64,000 nt of DNA from Agrobacterium tumefaciens (GCF_009649785.1 NZ_WJOK01000019.1:39234-103233); one strand, 5' to 3'. Counted from the first letter of the stretch, positions 15,391-25,306 are shown. The notes: a model not told the origin generated them from the sequence alone. Translations and numbers: made by a program.

Positions 15391-16787
15391 CAACCGTGAC
15401 CTTCCTTGGTAAAGCTGCCCGAGACGGCCTTGCGTTCCCTGAGGAAGGCCGTCGGTTCTCGTGAGCCGACAAAGCCGCGCGGCTTGAACAGCATGACGAT
15501 GACCATGGCGAGACCGAACAGCAGCATGCGGTAGAGTTCCGGCGTGAAATCAGGCCCGAAGACATGCTTCAGGAATTCCATTTCGCGCAGCAGCTCCGTG
15601 CCGCCGACCATGACGAGCGCGGCAATGGCGATGCCCGTGAGCGAACCCATGCCGCCGAGAACGACAATGGCAAGGATGACGGCCGATTCCAGGAAGACGA
15701 AGCTTTCCGGCGATACGAAACCCTGACGGGCGGCGAAGAACGAACCGGCGAAACCGCCAAACATCGCGCCTGTCGCAAAAGCGGTAAGCTTGGTGATGAC
15801 AGTATCGATGCCGAGCGAGCGGCAGGCGATTTCGTCTTCACGCAGAGCTTCCCACGCCCGGCCGATCGGCATGCGGCGCAGCTTGATGGTGACGTAAGCC
15901 GTCAGCATGCACAGAAGCAGGATCACGTAGAACAGGAAGATCTTGTAATAGGCCGACGACATCGTCAGGCCGAAGGCCTTGGCGAAATTGTTCGGCGCGC
16001 CGACATCGAAGGACCAGATGCCGAAGATAGACGCCTTGGCGATGCCGGAAATGCCGAAGGTGCCCTTGGTCACATCCGTCCAGTTCAACAGCACGAGACG
16101 GATGATTTCACCGAAGGCGAGCGTGACGATGGCAAGATAGTCGCCACGAAGTCTGAGCACCGGGAAGCCGAGAATGATGCCCCAGAAGCCCGCGAGAATG
16201 CCGGCCACCGGCAGAAGCACCCAGAAGGACAGGCCGAGATGGCTTGACAGCAGCGCGTAGGAATAGGCGCCCACCGCATAGAAGGCCACATAACCGAGAT
16301 CGAGCAGGCCCGCGAGGCCAACGACGATGTTGAGGCCCCACGCCAGCATCACATAGATCAGGATCTGGATGCCGAAATTGTCGACGAATTTCAGCGAACC
16401 CTGAAAACCGAACAGCTGCACGGCGACGACGGGATAAAGCAGCAGCAGGACAAGCGCGAGCTTCAGGAAGTGCTTGTGGAAAAAGCCTTTTTCCTCGGAG
16501 ATTTCCAGAATGCCGCTTTTGGCCTTGGCAAGCTTGCGGCGATCCATCGACGGCCGGATGAAGCCGACCATCAGGAAACGGCCGATGGCGGCGACGCCGA
16601 CGAAGATCGACAGAAGACCCCAGCGGGTGCCCCAGATAAGCTGGTTGTTGATATCCTGATAGGTGACGATACCGACGTAAAGAATGAACATGCCGAGCGA
16701 GACGATGCCCGCAAAGATGCCTTCCTTCACCGCCGTTGCCATCAGGCTCGGGCTGGAAGTGTCGTTTTCGGAAGCGATATTGGTCAT
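15390..16787 (-). CDS. livM: Branched-chain amino acid ABC transporter permease LivM
   Basis: Inner-membrane permease, 465 residues. The N-terminal part of about 120 residues has additional membrane segments and a charged stretch (RRKLAKAKSGILEISEEKG) before the core BPD_transp_2 domain, as in the long LivM form. The core has GLLDLGYVAFYAVGAYSYAL, LRLRGDYLAIVTLAFGEI and the EAA-like ALREDEIACRSLGID loop. It starts four bases after the livH stop and shares TGATG with livG. Confidence 0.95.
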   Translation of the reverse strand: MTNIASENDTSSPSLMATAVKEGIFAGIVSLGMFILYVGIVTYQDINNQLIWGTRWGLLSIFVGVAAIGRFLMVGFIRPSMDRRKLAKAKSGILEISEEKGFFHKHFLKLALVLLLLYPVVAVQLFGFQGSLKFVDNFGIQILIYVMLAWGLNIVVGLAGLLDLGYVAFYAVGAYSYALLSSHLGLSFWVLLPVAGILAGFWGIILGFPVLRLRGDYLAIVTLAFGEIIRLVLLNWTDVTKGTFGISGIAKASIFGIWSFDVGAPNNFAKAFGLTMSSAYYKIFLFYVILLLCMLTAYVTIKLRRMPIGRAWEALREDEIACRSLGIDTVITKLTAFATGAMFGGFAGSFFAARQGFVSPESFVFLESAVILAIVVLGGMGSLTGIAIAALVMVGGTELLREMEFLKHVFGPDFTPELYRMLLFGLAMVIVMLFKPRGFVGSREPTAFLRERKAVSGSFTKEGHG

Positions 16788-16791
16788 GGGA

Positions 16792-17694
<903 letters not shown>

Positions 17695-18029
17695 GTCTTT
17701 CCCCTGGGCATGACCTCTAATGAGCCACGCCTCGTTTATGTTAATTATAGGGAGAACCTTTTCGATTAGCCCCCACCTGCAAAATGCATATCGTGTTCGC
17801 TAAAAATGTGAAGTCAAAAACGGGCGATCCTGCACAAAATTTGGAATTTCCACATTCGTTGCCGTTTTCCCGATCAGAATAGCCAGGATTTCGGCAGTAA
17901 GTGCTAAAAAAATGGCGTTCGAATGCTTATTTCAGTGTTGCCTGACGCATTGTTTGACGGGTGGCGGGCAAAAGAGTAGCGAAATAGAGGGGCAAAGGAT
18001 CCCCGGCACGAAATGGCAACGGCAACAAG
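17695..18029. other. Intergenic region between divergent livH and cysQ
   Basis: It must contain promoters for livH (leftward) and cysQ (rightward). AT-rich blocks occur near 17740-17770 and 17800-17850. I see no recognised operator, repeat or small gene. Confidence 0.6.
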
Positions 18030-18824
18030 ATGATCGACATATTGACGAAAGCGGCGCTGGACGCCGGGCAGGCAATCATGGTGGTCCATCGCGCCGGGCC
18101 ACACGTATCGTACAAGGACGATTGCTCACCCGTGACCGAGGCAGACCAGCGGGCGGAGGTGATCATTCTGCAGGCACTGGCTGCGCATTTTCCCCAAATC
18201 CCGGTCATTGCCGAAGAAGCGGTCTCGAACGGCATTCTGCCGGAGACAGGCACGGAATTTTTTCTGGTCGATCCGCTGGATGGGACCAAGGAATTCATTT
18301 CCGGCAAGGATGATTTCACCGTCAATATCGCCCTGATCAGAAACGGCGTGCCGGTTGCAGGCGTGGTTTACGCCCCCTGCCGCGGCCAGGCCTGGACCGG
18401 CAAGGACAACAGCGCCGAAAAGCTCGCAATATCAGGCGAAGGCGCGATCCTCGCGCGCCACCCCATCCGGGCACGCCAGCGCGGCGCCTCCCCCGTGGCG
18501 CTGATCAGCCGCTCGCACTGTACCGCGAAAACGGAAGCCTTCGTGGCCGAACACGGCCTGAAAGACTGCATTTCCGTCGGTTCCTCACTGAAATTCTGCA
18601 TGCTGGCGGAAGGTGCTGCCGATATCTATCCCCGCTTCAGCCGCACCATGATGTGGGATACGGCGGCAGGCGACGCCGTACTGCGCGCCGCCGGTGGCAG
18701 AACGCTGGATTGCGAGGGGCGGCTGCTTGCCTATGAGGTGAGAGGCGATGGTGAAGATGCACTCGCCAACCCGGATTTCATTGCCGAGGGCGCAATGGCA
18801 GCGACGGTGGAAATTGCGACATAA
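18030..18824 (+). CDS. cysQ: 3'(2'),5'-bisphosphate nucleotidase CysQ
   Basis: Inositol-monophosphatase-fold enzyme of 264 residues that hydrolyses 3'-phosphoadenosine 5'-phosphate in sulfur assimilation. The metal-binding motifs are visible: EEAV near residue 63, DPLDGTKEF near 86-94, and MMWDTAAGDAVLRAAGG in the C-terminal part. The ribosome site before ATG 18030 is weak (GCAACAAG). It is followed by the second RIME-like repeat. PAP specificity is by family; an inositol phosphatase is the alternative. Confidence 0.9.
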   Translation: MIDILTKAALDAGQAIMVVHRAGPHVSYKDDCSPVTEADQRAEVIILQALAAHFPQIPVIAEEAVSNGILPETGTEFFLVDPLDGTKEFISGKDDFTVNIALIRNGVPVAGVVYAPCRGQAWTGKDNSAEKLAISGEGAILARHPIRARQRGASPVALISRSHCTAKTEAFVAEHGLKDCISVGSSLKFCMLAEGAADIYPRFSRTMMWDTAAGDAVLRAAGGRTLDCEGRLLAYEVRGDGEDALANPDFIAEGAMAATVEIAT

Positions 18825-18889
18825 GCCTGCGAGGAGACCGCTAGACCTCCTTCGGTGATCAGGCGTTTTTAGGCGTTCGCTGCGGTGTC

Positions 18890-19061
18890 TGCGGCTTACC
18901 CCCCTTTGCCCTGCCGGGCATCTCTCCCACAAGGGTGGAGATCGACTCGTGGCGGGGTCCCGCCAATCTCGACGTTTGAGAACGAAGCGGGGGTAGCGAT
19001 CTTGCTGATCTCCCTCCTTGTGGGGGAGATGCCCGGCAGGGCAGAGGGGGGTGAAGCCGCA
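18890..19061. repeat. RIME-like intergenic palindromic repeat, copy B (most complete)
   Basis: Outer arms TGCGGCTTACCCCCC and GGGGGGTGAAGCCGCA, then CTTTGCCCTGCCGGGCATC with its near-complement, enclose a centre with GAGATCGACTCGTGGCGGGG. It is nearly the same length as the urtA-urtB copy. It fills the 393-base gap between cysQ and the DUF2793 gene, in which I see nothing else. Confidence 0.8.
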
Positions 19062-19217
19062 GGCACCTGAGGCCCCTTGCCAACTCATGCCATCTCAGCA
19101 ACCACGGAATGCACTCCCTACCGAAGCCGCAAAAATAATTTCATCCCCGCTCATCCCCGCCCCGCCGCGCCGCATCACAATCGCCGGCGAACAGCCACGG
19201 AGCGCGGAAGAGACATC

Positions 19218-20261
19218 ATGACTGAACAGACGGCGAGACTTAGGCTTCCTTATATCCTGCCCTCGCAGGCACAGAAACACGTCACCCACAACGAGGCGCT
19301 GCAGCGGCTGGACGCGATCGTCCAGCTGGTCGTCAAGGACGTGGTCGCCGCCCCGCCCGACAATGCGCCGGAGGGAGACTGCTTCCTGCTCTCGCTTGAC
19401 GCCGCTGGCGACTGGGCGGGCAAGGGCGGGAAGCTTGCCTTCCGGCAGGACGGTGCATGGCTGCTGATAGCGCCGCAACCCGGCTGGACGGCATGGTTTG
19501 CCAGCGAGGGTAAACATCGCGTCCTGCGGGACAGCGCATGGCGGGACGTGCCGCTGCCTGCCGCAGCGACCCTCGAAAGGCTTGGCATTGGCACACAGGC
19601 CGATGCCACCAACCGTCTGGCGCTTGCCGCCCCCGCCAGCCTCTTCACCCACACAGAAGAGAACGGCAACCACCGCATGGCGATCAACAAGGCGGCAAAG
19701 GCCGATACTGCCTCGCTGCTGTTCCAGTCCGGCTGGAGCGGCCGGGCGGAAATGGGCCTTGCAGGCAATGACGGTTTTTCGATCAAGACCAGCGCCGACG
19801 GCATTTCCTGGCACACGGCCCTTTTGTGCAGCGGCGACGGCAGGGTCACGATGCCGAACCGGCCCGTGGTTCTGGCCAGCCTGCCTTCGGGCACGACGAG
19901 GCCGGCCAACGGCTCGGCTTCGGGGTTTTCGATGCTCTTCATCGATGAGGGTGGTTTCGTTCTCGGCGACGCGGTCGGCACAGGCGGCGGAAGGGAACTC
20001 GTCGTTCCCGTGAAAGGTCTCTATCTGGCCACCCTGTCGCTTGCTGTGGTGTCCTCATCCGGGCACCGGGTTTCGCTTGCCGTCAACGGCGCGGCTGGCG
20101 GCCTCACTGTAGCGGGCAACGCCTCCAATGCCGGCACCTCGCAGTCGACGACCCTTATCCTGCCCCTCAATGCCGGCGATCGCCTGCGGCTGGTGCATGA
20201 GGGAACCGCGGAATTTGTCCACGGCAGCGGGAAAACGTGCCTTTCGCTTGCGGCGTTGTGA
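19218..20261 (+). CDS. DUF2793 domain protein (possible GTA/phage spike-like protein)
   Basis: A 347-residue protein without signal peptide. The N-terminal half carries the DUF2793 pattern: LPYILPSQAQKHVTHNEALQ, LDAIVQL, and the WxxF/HRVLRDSAW segment. The C-terminal 90 residues (VPVKGLYLATLSLAV to HGSGKTCLSLAAL) look like a C1q/TNF-type beta jelly roll. The ATG at 19218 has GGAAGAG upstream. DUF2793 occurs, from memory, in phage proteins and in the head spike of the Rhodobacter gene transfer agent. No other virion genes are adjacent. Function here is unproven. Confidence 0.8.
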   Translation: MTEQTARLRLPYILPSQAQKHVTHNEALQRLDAIVQLVVKDVVAAPPDNAPEGDCFLLSLDAAGDWAGKGGKLAFRQDGAWLLIAPQPGWTAWFASEGKHRVLRDSAWRDVPLPAAATLERLGIGTQADATNRLALAAPASLFTHTEENGNHRMAINKAAKADTASLLFQSGWSGRAEMGLAGNDGFSIKTSADGISWHTALLCSGDGRVTMPNRPVVLASLPSGTTRPANGSASGFSMLFIDEGGFVLGDAVGTGGGRELVVPVKGLYLATLSLAVVSSSGHRVSLAVNGAAGGLTVAGNASNAGTSQSTTLILPLNAGDRLRLVHEGTAEFVHGSGKTCLSLAAL

Positions 20262-20452
20262 GGAAAACAACCGATGGACGATAAAAAACACGATTTTTGG
20301 AAAAATTTTTTCCCGACAAAATAAGGCGACTCGAACAAATCGGGCGAAACCGTTCAAATTCTTAATAAATTGTCACGAACTGCTTAGGCAATTTTTAAAG
20401 GTACGGGGCTAAAGTTCCCGTCATATGGTCTTGAGTTTGTATAGAGTGTCCA

Positions 20453-20728
20453 ATGACCGAAATGATACGCCCACGAGTTAAATATGTCATCGGCCCCGAT
20501 GGCAGCCCTCTGACGATTGCGGATCTTCCGCCGTCAAATACCCGTCGATGGGTTATTCGCAGAAAGGCAGAGGTCGTCGCCGCCGTGCGCGGAGGACTTC
20601 TGAGCCTTGAGGAAGCCTGCGAGCGTTATACGCTCACCGTCGAAGAATTCCTGTCCTGGCAGTCGTCGATTGCCGATCATGGCCTTGCAGGCCTGCGCAC
20701 GACGCGCATTCAGCAATATCGCCACTAA
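20453..20728 (+). CDS. sciP: CtrA inhibitor SciP (DUF1153)
   Basis: A 91-residue helix-turn-helix protein that in Caulobacter binds CtrA and blocks its activation of transcription. The sequence RPRVKYVIGPDGSPLTIADL, NTRRWVIRRKAEVVAAVRGG and GLAGLRTTRIQQYRH is nearly family consensus throughout. A GANTC site (GACTC, 20328-20332) lies upstream. It stands 2 kb from ctrA. A terminator follows. Identification is firm; the SciP role in this species is carried over from Caulobacter. Confidence 0.92.
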   Translation: MTEMIRPRVKYVIGPDGSPLTIADLPPSNTRRWVIRRKAEVVAAVRGGLLSLEEACERYTLTVEEFLSWQSSIADHGLAGLRTTRIQQYRH

Positions 20729-20774
20729 ACCAGTGCGCCGGCGCGGCAACGCGCCCAAACCGAACTTCCAAAAC

Positions 20775-20801
20775 GCCCCGTCGCATCGACGGGGCTTTCG
20801 G
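20775..20801 (+). terminator. Terminator of sciP
   Basis: GCCCCGTCG-CAT-CGACGGGGC, a nine-base perfect stem with a three-base loop, followed by TTTCGGTTTGATTTT. It lies 46 bases after the sciP stop. Confidence 0.8.
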
Positions 20802-20948
20802 TTTGATTTTGGATTTCCCCTGAAAATTGCCAGACACAGCCGGTGACTGTCACCGGTTTGTGTCCACTGCGTTCGCTATCCCGCTGTTTCAATTCAGGCG
20901 CAGGCCGTTACAGTGGAAAAAACGAAAAGCAATGCGAAGGCAGAGATC

Positions 20949-21230
20949 ATGGATATCAAGACAACCGAAACCGGATCGCGCGGCGAATATTCGGCAACCA
21001 TCGACGGCCACAAGGCCGAGATGACCTATTCGCGCACCTCCCCTTCCCTCATCATCATCGACCATACCGGCGTGCCCGATGCACTGCGGGGCAAGGGTGT
21101 CGGCCAGGCGCTCGCCGCCCATGCCATCGATGAAGCGCGCAAGGGCGGCTGGAAAATCATTCCGCTCTGCCCCTTCTTCAAGGCTCAGACGCTACGCCAC
21201 CCTGACTGGGCAGATGTTATCAAGGGGTAA
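20949..21230 (+). CDS. GNAT-like N-acetyltransferase (YjdJ type)
   Basis: A 93-residue minimal GNAT-related protein. The acetyl-CoA motif appears as PDALRGKGVGQALAAHAIDEARK, and the C-terminus has IIPLCPFFKAQTLRHPDWADV, typical of the short YjdJ-like group. I chose ATG 20949 because the product then begins at the family start; the open frame extends to 20913. Substrate unknown. Confidence 0.85.
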   Translation: MDIKTTETGSRGEYSATIDGHKAEMTYSRTSPSLIIIDHTGVPDALRGKGVGQALAAHAIDEARKGGWKIIPLCPFFKAQTLRHPDWADVIKG

Positions 21231-21439
21231 CTAGCCAGACGGGCTGAGGCTTGGGACAAACCTCAAGTTTGTTTTTTAGCGAAAGCGGAGCCCACACGCT
21301 CCGTCACCCCGGCCAAGAGCCGGGGTCCAGCCAGCTCAAATTCTTGAGCTTAAGGGAATCTTCCGCCGCGCAGACGCGCGTCGGTTGGATGCCGGATCAG
21401 GCCCGGCATGTCGACGGATAGGTTTCAGGCTGCCAGCAA

Positions 21440-21643
21440 TCACGCCACCTTCAGCGGCGGTGTTCCTGCATGTATGCTCCTTCGAACTTCGGCCCGAAAT
21501 TCCGGCGTATCCTCGGCGCCATGCACTGCCACGGCATGTTGAACCGCCGCTTCCATGAGCTCCTCCGGCGTATCGGCTGAGATGGCGATCGAGCATTTGC
21601 TGTCGCTCGGGAATTCGCGGCAATCGATATATTGGCGGGCCAT
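21440..21643 (-). CDS. DUF1059 family small protein
   Basis: A 67-residue conserved protein of unknown function. MARQYIDCREFPSDSKCSIA and EELMEAAVQHAVAVHGAED are the DUF1059 signature. A strong GGGAGGA precedes the ATG. It is divergent from the GNAT gene and stands alone. Downstream (21290-21420) the DNA has GC-rich dyads such as CCGGC-rich repeats, which resemble dispersed intergenic elements. Confidence 0.85.
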   Translation of the reverse strand: MARQYIDCREFPSDSKCSIAISADTPEELMEAAVQHAVAVHGAEDTPEFRAEVRRSIHAGTPPLKVA

Positions 21644-21955
21644 TTGTTTCCTCCCCGCTTCTGGCCCACCCGCGTCCGCGCAGGGCGCGCGTGGGACAAG
21701 CCTCCGGCTCTTGGTCGGAACTTCACCAAATTACGCCTTTCCCCGGCCCCGGACAATCGAAAACGCAGGGATTCCCTGCATCCCTGCCGCGCAAGAAACC
21801 GACCGGGCAAGGCGCTGCGGTGCGCCAAAGCAAAAGGCCGCCAACGAGGGGCGGCCTTCCAGAAAAAAGCATGGGCATCCCGTCATTGAAAGCCGCCTCC
21901 TGATCCACCGGCAGCCGTCAATGAGGACGATCCCTATAAGATCTTGCGCCAATAC

Positions 21956-22306
21956 CTAGGCGCGGGCGCGGATCGCTCCGTCGCGGTTTTCCAGTGCCGC
22001 CGCCTTTTCATATTCGGCCTGCACCTCTTCCAGAGAAGCCTCTGCGGCTTCCTGCTGGGTCTTCAGCTCCCGGATCGAGACCTGAAGATTGTCCGCACGC
22101 TGACGCGCGGCCTTGGCGAAGGTCGGATATGCGAAGTGGGTCGGATCGGTAATGCCGGACTTGCTCTCTTCCAGCGATATCTGATGCACCAGTTCCTTTG
22201 CCATCCGCTCAAACTCGGACATCATCTGCTGCAACTGGCTAAGTTGCCGGCGTTTTTCATTAACCTGAAATTCTTTCAGGCGAACCAGGCTGTCACGCGA
22301 CTTCAT
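21956..22306 (-). CDS. fliJ: FliJ-like flagellar export chaperone beside ctrA
   Basis: A 116-residue mostly alpha-helical, coiled-coil protein resembling FliJ, which acts with the export ATPase FliI in flagellar type III secretion. MKSRDSLVRLKEFQVNEKRR is the usual FliJ-type start and the rest is charged heptad-like helix. ATG 22306 has GGAG at good spacing; a TTG two codons earlier is an alternative. It is divergent from ctrA, and TTAACC half-sites lie in the shared region. No fliI is adjacent. The FliJ name rests on sequence style and position, so moderate certainty. Confidence 0.7.
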   Translation of the reverse strand: MKSRDSLVRLKEFQVNEKRRQLSQLQQMMSEFERMAKELVHQISLEESKSGITDPTHFAYPTFAKAARQRADNLQVSIRELKTQQEAAEASLEEVQAEYEKAAALENRDGAIRARA

Positions 22307-22459
22307 ACGCAATACTCCATGGATAGCGAGACCCGGATCAAAAAGGCACTATGCCCCCTCGATCGGCCCGTTTAACCCGCCCGCTCAACCGGCCCGGTTA
22401 ACCCGTTGTGCCGGAATGATTCCCAAAAGTTACCCGGCGTTAATAAAAAAACGCCGCCG

Positions 22460-22474
22460 TTAACCTTTCGTTTA
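22460..22474 (+). promoter_or_regulatory. Candidate CtrA box TTAA-N7-TTTA
   Basis: TTAACCTTTCGTTTA matches the CtrA consensus TTAA-N7-TTAA with one mismatch. It lies about 315 bases before the ctrA start, in the shared region with fliJ. Confidence 0.5.
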
Positions 22475-22552
22475 CGGGCATCGTTAATGATAAACACGAT
22501 CATTTAAGGGTCGGTAAATGCCAGGTCCAAAAAAACGGGCCCGACGATGTAA

Positions 22553-22617
22553 GAGTCGATTGAATCACTTAGCGAGATATCCTCACGTTAAGCTTCAATT
22601 TTGGCGATGGTGGATTC
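22553..22617. promoter_or_regulatory. Cluster of three GANTC (CcrM) sites upstream of ctrA
   Basis: GAGTC at 22553-22557, GAATC at 22562-22566 and GATTC at 22613-22617. CcrM methylates GANTC, and the methylation state controls the ctrA P1 promoter in Caulobacter. Three sites in 65 bases is dense for a five-base motif. Confidence 0.6.
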
Positions 22618-22690
22618 ACGTGCAAAAACAGCGAAATGCCAACTTTGCTTAATAAATTCGATACACCTTGCCAAAGGCAATTAGAATTTG

Positions 22691-22698
22691 TTAACCAT
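22691..22698 (+). promoter_or_regulatory. CtrA half-site TTAACCAT in ctrA promoter
   Basis: TTAACCAT matches the extended CtrA half-site. It lies about 90 bases before the ctrA start codon and would suit autoregulation. Confidence 0.5.
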
Positions 22699-22787
22699 TT
22701 GGTGGCAGCCTGCAAATCAGGCAACGTCTGGATCCGCATCGCGCGAGGCAATGATTTACCAATCTGCGGGCGGCAAAGGGGATAATT

Positions 22788-23492
22788 ATGCGGGTTCTAC
22801 TTATTGAAGACGACAGCGCAACAGCGCAGAGCATCGAACTGATGCTAAAGTCGGAAAGTTTTAACGTCTACACGACCGACCTCGGCGAGGAAGGCGTGGA
22901 CCTCGGTAAACTCTACGATTACGACATTATTCTTCTCGATCTCAACCTGCCCGACATGTCGGGTTACGAGGTCTTGAGAACCTTGCGCCTTTCCAAGGTC
23001 AAGACACCCATCCTCATCCTCTCCGGCATGGCCGGTATCGAGGACAAGGTTCGTGGTCTCGGCTTCGGCGCAGACGACTACATGACGAAGCCGTTCCACA
23101 AGGACGAGCTTGTTGCCCGTATTCACGCAATCGTCCGCCGTTCCAAGGGCCATGCGCAATCGGTCATCTCCACCGGCGAGCTGATCGTCAATCTCGATGC
23201 CAAGACGGTTGAAGTGGGCGGCCAGCGCGTTCACCTGACCGGCAAGGAATATCAGATGCTTGAGCTGCTTTCGCTGCGCAAGGGCACGACGCTGACCAAG
23301 GAAATGTTCCTGAACCACCTTTATGGCGGCATGGACGAACCGGAACTGAAGATCATCGACGTCTTCATCTGCAAGCTGCGCAAGAAGCTCGCAAATGCCG
23401 CAGGCGGCGCAAACTACATCGAAACCGTCTGGGGCCGCGGTTATGTCCTGCGCGAGCCTGATGGAGCCACGGAATTTCTCGAAACCGCCTGA
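22788..23492 (+). CDS. ctrA: Cell cycle response regulator CtrA
   Basis: OmpR-type master regulator, 234 residues. The receiver domain (about 1-120) has Glu8-Asp9-Asp10 and phospho-acceptor Asp51 in [17 protein letters not shown]; the winged helix (about 125-230) contains [20 protein letters not shown] and [10 protein letters not shown]. CtrA is phosphorylated through CckA-ChpT and controls replication and division genes in alphaproteobacteria. chpT lies 2.4 kb downstream and sciP 2 kb upstream. The control region has GANTC and CtrA sites, suggesting methylation-linked autoregulation. The C-terminus EFLETA fits the AA-type proteolysis tail only partly. Confidence 0.98.
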   Translation: MRVLLIEDDSATAQSIELMLKSESFNVYTTDLGEEGVDLGKLYDYDIILLDLNLPDMSGYEVLRTLRLSKVKTPILILSGMAGIEDKVRGLGFGADDYMTKPFHKDELVARIHAIVRRSKGHAQSVISTGELIVNLDAKTVEVGGQRVHLTGKEYQMLELLSLRKGTTLTKEMFLNHLYGGMDEPELKIIDVFICKLRKKLANAAGGANYIETVWGRGYVLREPDGATEFLETA

Positions 23493-23520
23493 TCCCCTTC
23501 AGGATATGGCAGTTTTTAAA

Positions 23521-23548
23521 AGACCCGCTGGCGACAGCGGGTTTTTTG
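23521..23548 (+). terminator. Terminator of ctrA
   Basis: ACCCGCTG-GCGA-CAGCGGGT, an eight-base stem, followed by TTTTTT. It lies 30 bases after the ctrA stop. Confidence 0.9.
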
Positions 23549-23574
23549 TTGCGATTTCATGATTGGATAGTGCC

Positions 23575-24090
23575 ATGGACCATTCTATCCCCACCCTCAG
23601 AACGGAACGCCTGATTTTGCGCCCGCAGATCATGGCGGATTTCCCCGCCTATCGCGACTTTATGGCGTCAACCCGCTCCATCGGCGTCGGCGGACCATAT
23701 GACCTGCCGTCAACCTGGGGCGTTTTTTGTCACGATCTCGCCAACTGGCATTTTTTCGGCCACGGGGCGCTGATGATCGAACTTGGCGAAACCGGGCAAT
23801 GTATCGGCCAGGTCGGCATCAATCACGGCCCGCTATTTCCCGAAAAGGAACTGGGCTGGCTGCTTTATGGCGGCCAGGAAGGCCACGGTTATGCTGCGGA
23901 AGCGGCCTCTGCACTGCGCGACTGGGCATTCGAGACCCTGAAATTGCAGACGCTCGTCAGCTATATCTCGCCGCGCAACAGCAAATCAGCAGCAGTTGCA
24001 CAGCGCCTCGGCGGTGTTATCGACCCATTGGCACCACGGTCTGATCCCGAAGACCTTGCCTATCGGTATCATCCGCAAAAAGTGACCTGA
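23575..24090 (+). CDS. GNAT N-acetyltransferase (RimJ/RimL-like)
   Basis: A 171-residue Acetyltransf_3 protein. LRTERLILRPQIMADFPAY is the usual N-terminus, and the acetyl-CoA region is EGHGYAAEAASALRDWAF. Substrate unknown. I took ATG 23575; the TTG at 23563 is an alternative. It lies between ctrA and a hydrolase gene on the other strand. A second related acetyltransferase is 1.2 kb further on. Confidence 0.88.
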   Translation: MDHSIPTLRTERLILRPQIMADFPAYRDFMASTRSIGVGGPYDLPSTWGVFCHDLANWHFFGHGALMIELGETGQCIGQVGINHGPLFPEKELGWLLYGGQEGHGYAAEAASALRDWAFETLKLQTLVSYISPRNSKSAAVAQRLGGVIDPLAPRSDPEDLAYRYHPQKVT

Positions 24091-24140
24091 AGGATCGGGA
24101 CGTCGCGCAACGGTTCATCGAGACGTCCCGAACACCTGTC

Positions 24141-25184
24141 TTAATGCATTTCTACGTTCAGGAAGCCGACAATCGCCTCCGCGATCTGCCGGTGGATGGT
24201 CAGGCGGCCCCTGCCCCCGCCGTCACGGCAGACGAAACCTTCCTCCGGTGAAAGCTCCTCGACGATTTTTTCGCCGTTTGGCTTGCATATCTGCATGAAG
24301 CTGAAATGGCTGGCATCCGGTATTTCGCGATAAACTGTGGTCGCCTTTGGCAGATTGCGGGCGATATATTCCGAATCAGCCTTGATGGCGGCAATCTCGG
24401 GCGTTTCCACACCGGCGGCCAGAACCAGAACCGGTACATCGACACGTTTCAGCGTTTCCGGCAGGAAACCGGCAGCCGGGCCAGCGTCGAGCGCAATCAC
24501 CGCGCGGATGCGAGCATCGCGCAAATCCATCGAAAGGCGTGGATCGGCCTTGCCGCCGTTAACGATTCCGACCTTGGCCAGCAACCGTGGCGCCTTGCAT
24601 TGCGGCAGAGCCTTCTCCGCATTGCAGTCTTTTAGCGCGAGATCCGCGCTGTAGCGGGCGCCAGTCAGCTCCATGGCGGTCCAGCCGAGAGAATGGCCGA
24701 TGACCGCGATGCGTGCCCTGTCTATTTTGCCAGCCAGTTGATCGTTATCGAGCAACGCCGTCAACGTTCGGCTGATGTCGCGCGGGCGTTCCCATAACGG
24801 CACGATCTCCATCGCATTCTCTTCAGTGAATGATTCGCCCGCGTGATCCGGCGCGGCCACGATATAACCCTGCTGAACAAGCTCACCGGCGATCCAGTTC
24901 AGATTGCGCCAGCTTCCGCCAAATCCGTGTGACAGCAACACCAAAGGACGGGAACCGGCCAGAAACGACGCATCAGGTTGAACCTCGAGACCATAAAAGG
25001 CAGCGTTTTCGCCCACCGTCTCAGTTTTTCCCGATGGTGCGGACGGATACCACAATGACAGGTTCAGCGTTCGCGTGCCCGAATCATCGGACAATTCCAG
25101 CTGTCTGAAACCAATCGCGTTCTCCGCCATCACGGGCGCAGCGGTGGAGAGGATGGCGATGGCGACCACAAGAAAATAGCGCAT
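24141..25184 (-). CDS. Secreted alpha/beta hydrolase (PAF acetylhydrolase/dienelactone-hydrolase-like)
   Basis: A 347-residue exported esterase. MRYFLVVAIAILSTAAPVMA is a signal peptide. VVLLSHGFGGSWRN gives the oxyanion HG, and GHSLG (AVIGHSLGWTAM) carries the nucleophile serine; DASHFSFMQ holds the likely catalytic His. Family fits the PAF-acetylhydrolase II/COG4188 group. GGAG precedes the ATG at 25184; the open frame to 25226 has no support. Substrate unknown, likely periplasmic. Confidence 0.85.
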   Translation of the reverse strand: MRYFLVVAIAILSTAAPVMAENAIGFRQLELSDDSGTRTLNLSLWYPSAPSGKTETVGENAAFYGLEVQPDASFLAGSRPLVLLSHGFGGSWRNLNWIAGELVQQGYIVAAPDHAGESFTEENAMEIVPLWERPRDISRTLTALLDNDQLAGKIDRARIAVIGHSLGWTAMELTGARYSADLALKDCNAEKALPQCKAPRLLAKVGIVNGGKADPRLSMDLRDARIRAVIALDAGPAAGFLPETLKRVDVPVLVLAAGVETPEIAAIKADSEYIARNLPKATTVYREIPDASHFSFMQICKPNGEKIVEELSPEEGFVCRDGGGRGRLTIHRQIAEAIVGFLNVEMH

Positions 25185-25306
25185 GTGAAGCTCCAAAAAT
25201 TGATCTTGGATCAACCCTTGGTTCAAACCGCCACCGTCCGAGACCTCGAACAGGTTTCAGGACGCCCTGAAACGCGATTGAGACGGCACGGTGGGAATGC
25301 GCAGTA

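Larger units (their letters stand above)
22307..22787. other. Shared fliJ-ctrA control region
   Basis: No gene. It is rich in TTAA half-sites (for example at 22372, 22398, 22460 and 22691) and has three GANTC sites. These are listed as separate features. It probably drives both fliJ and ctrA. Confidence 0.8.

Noticed and set aside
19218..20261. Prophage fragment around the DUF2793 gene
   Set aside because: No integrase, capsid or terminase genes nearby and no attachment repeats; base use is like that of the neighbours.
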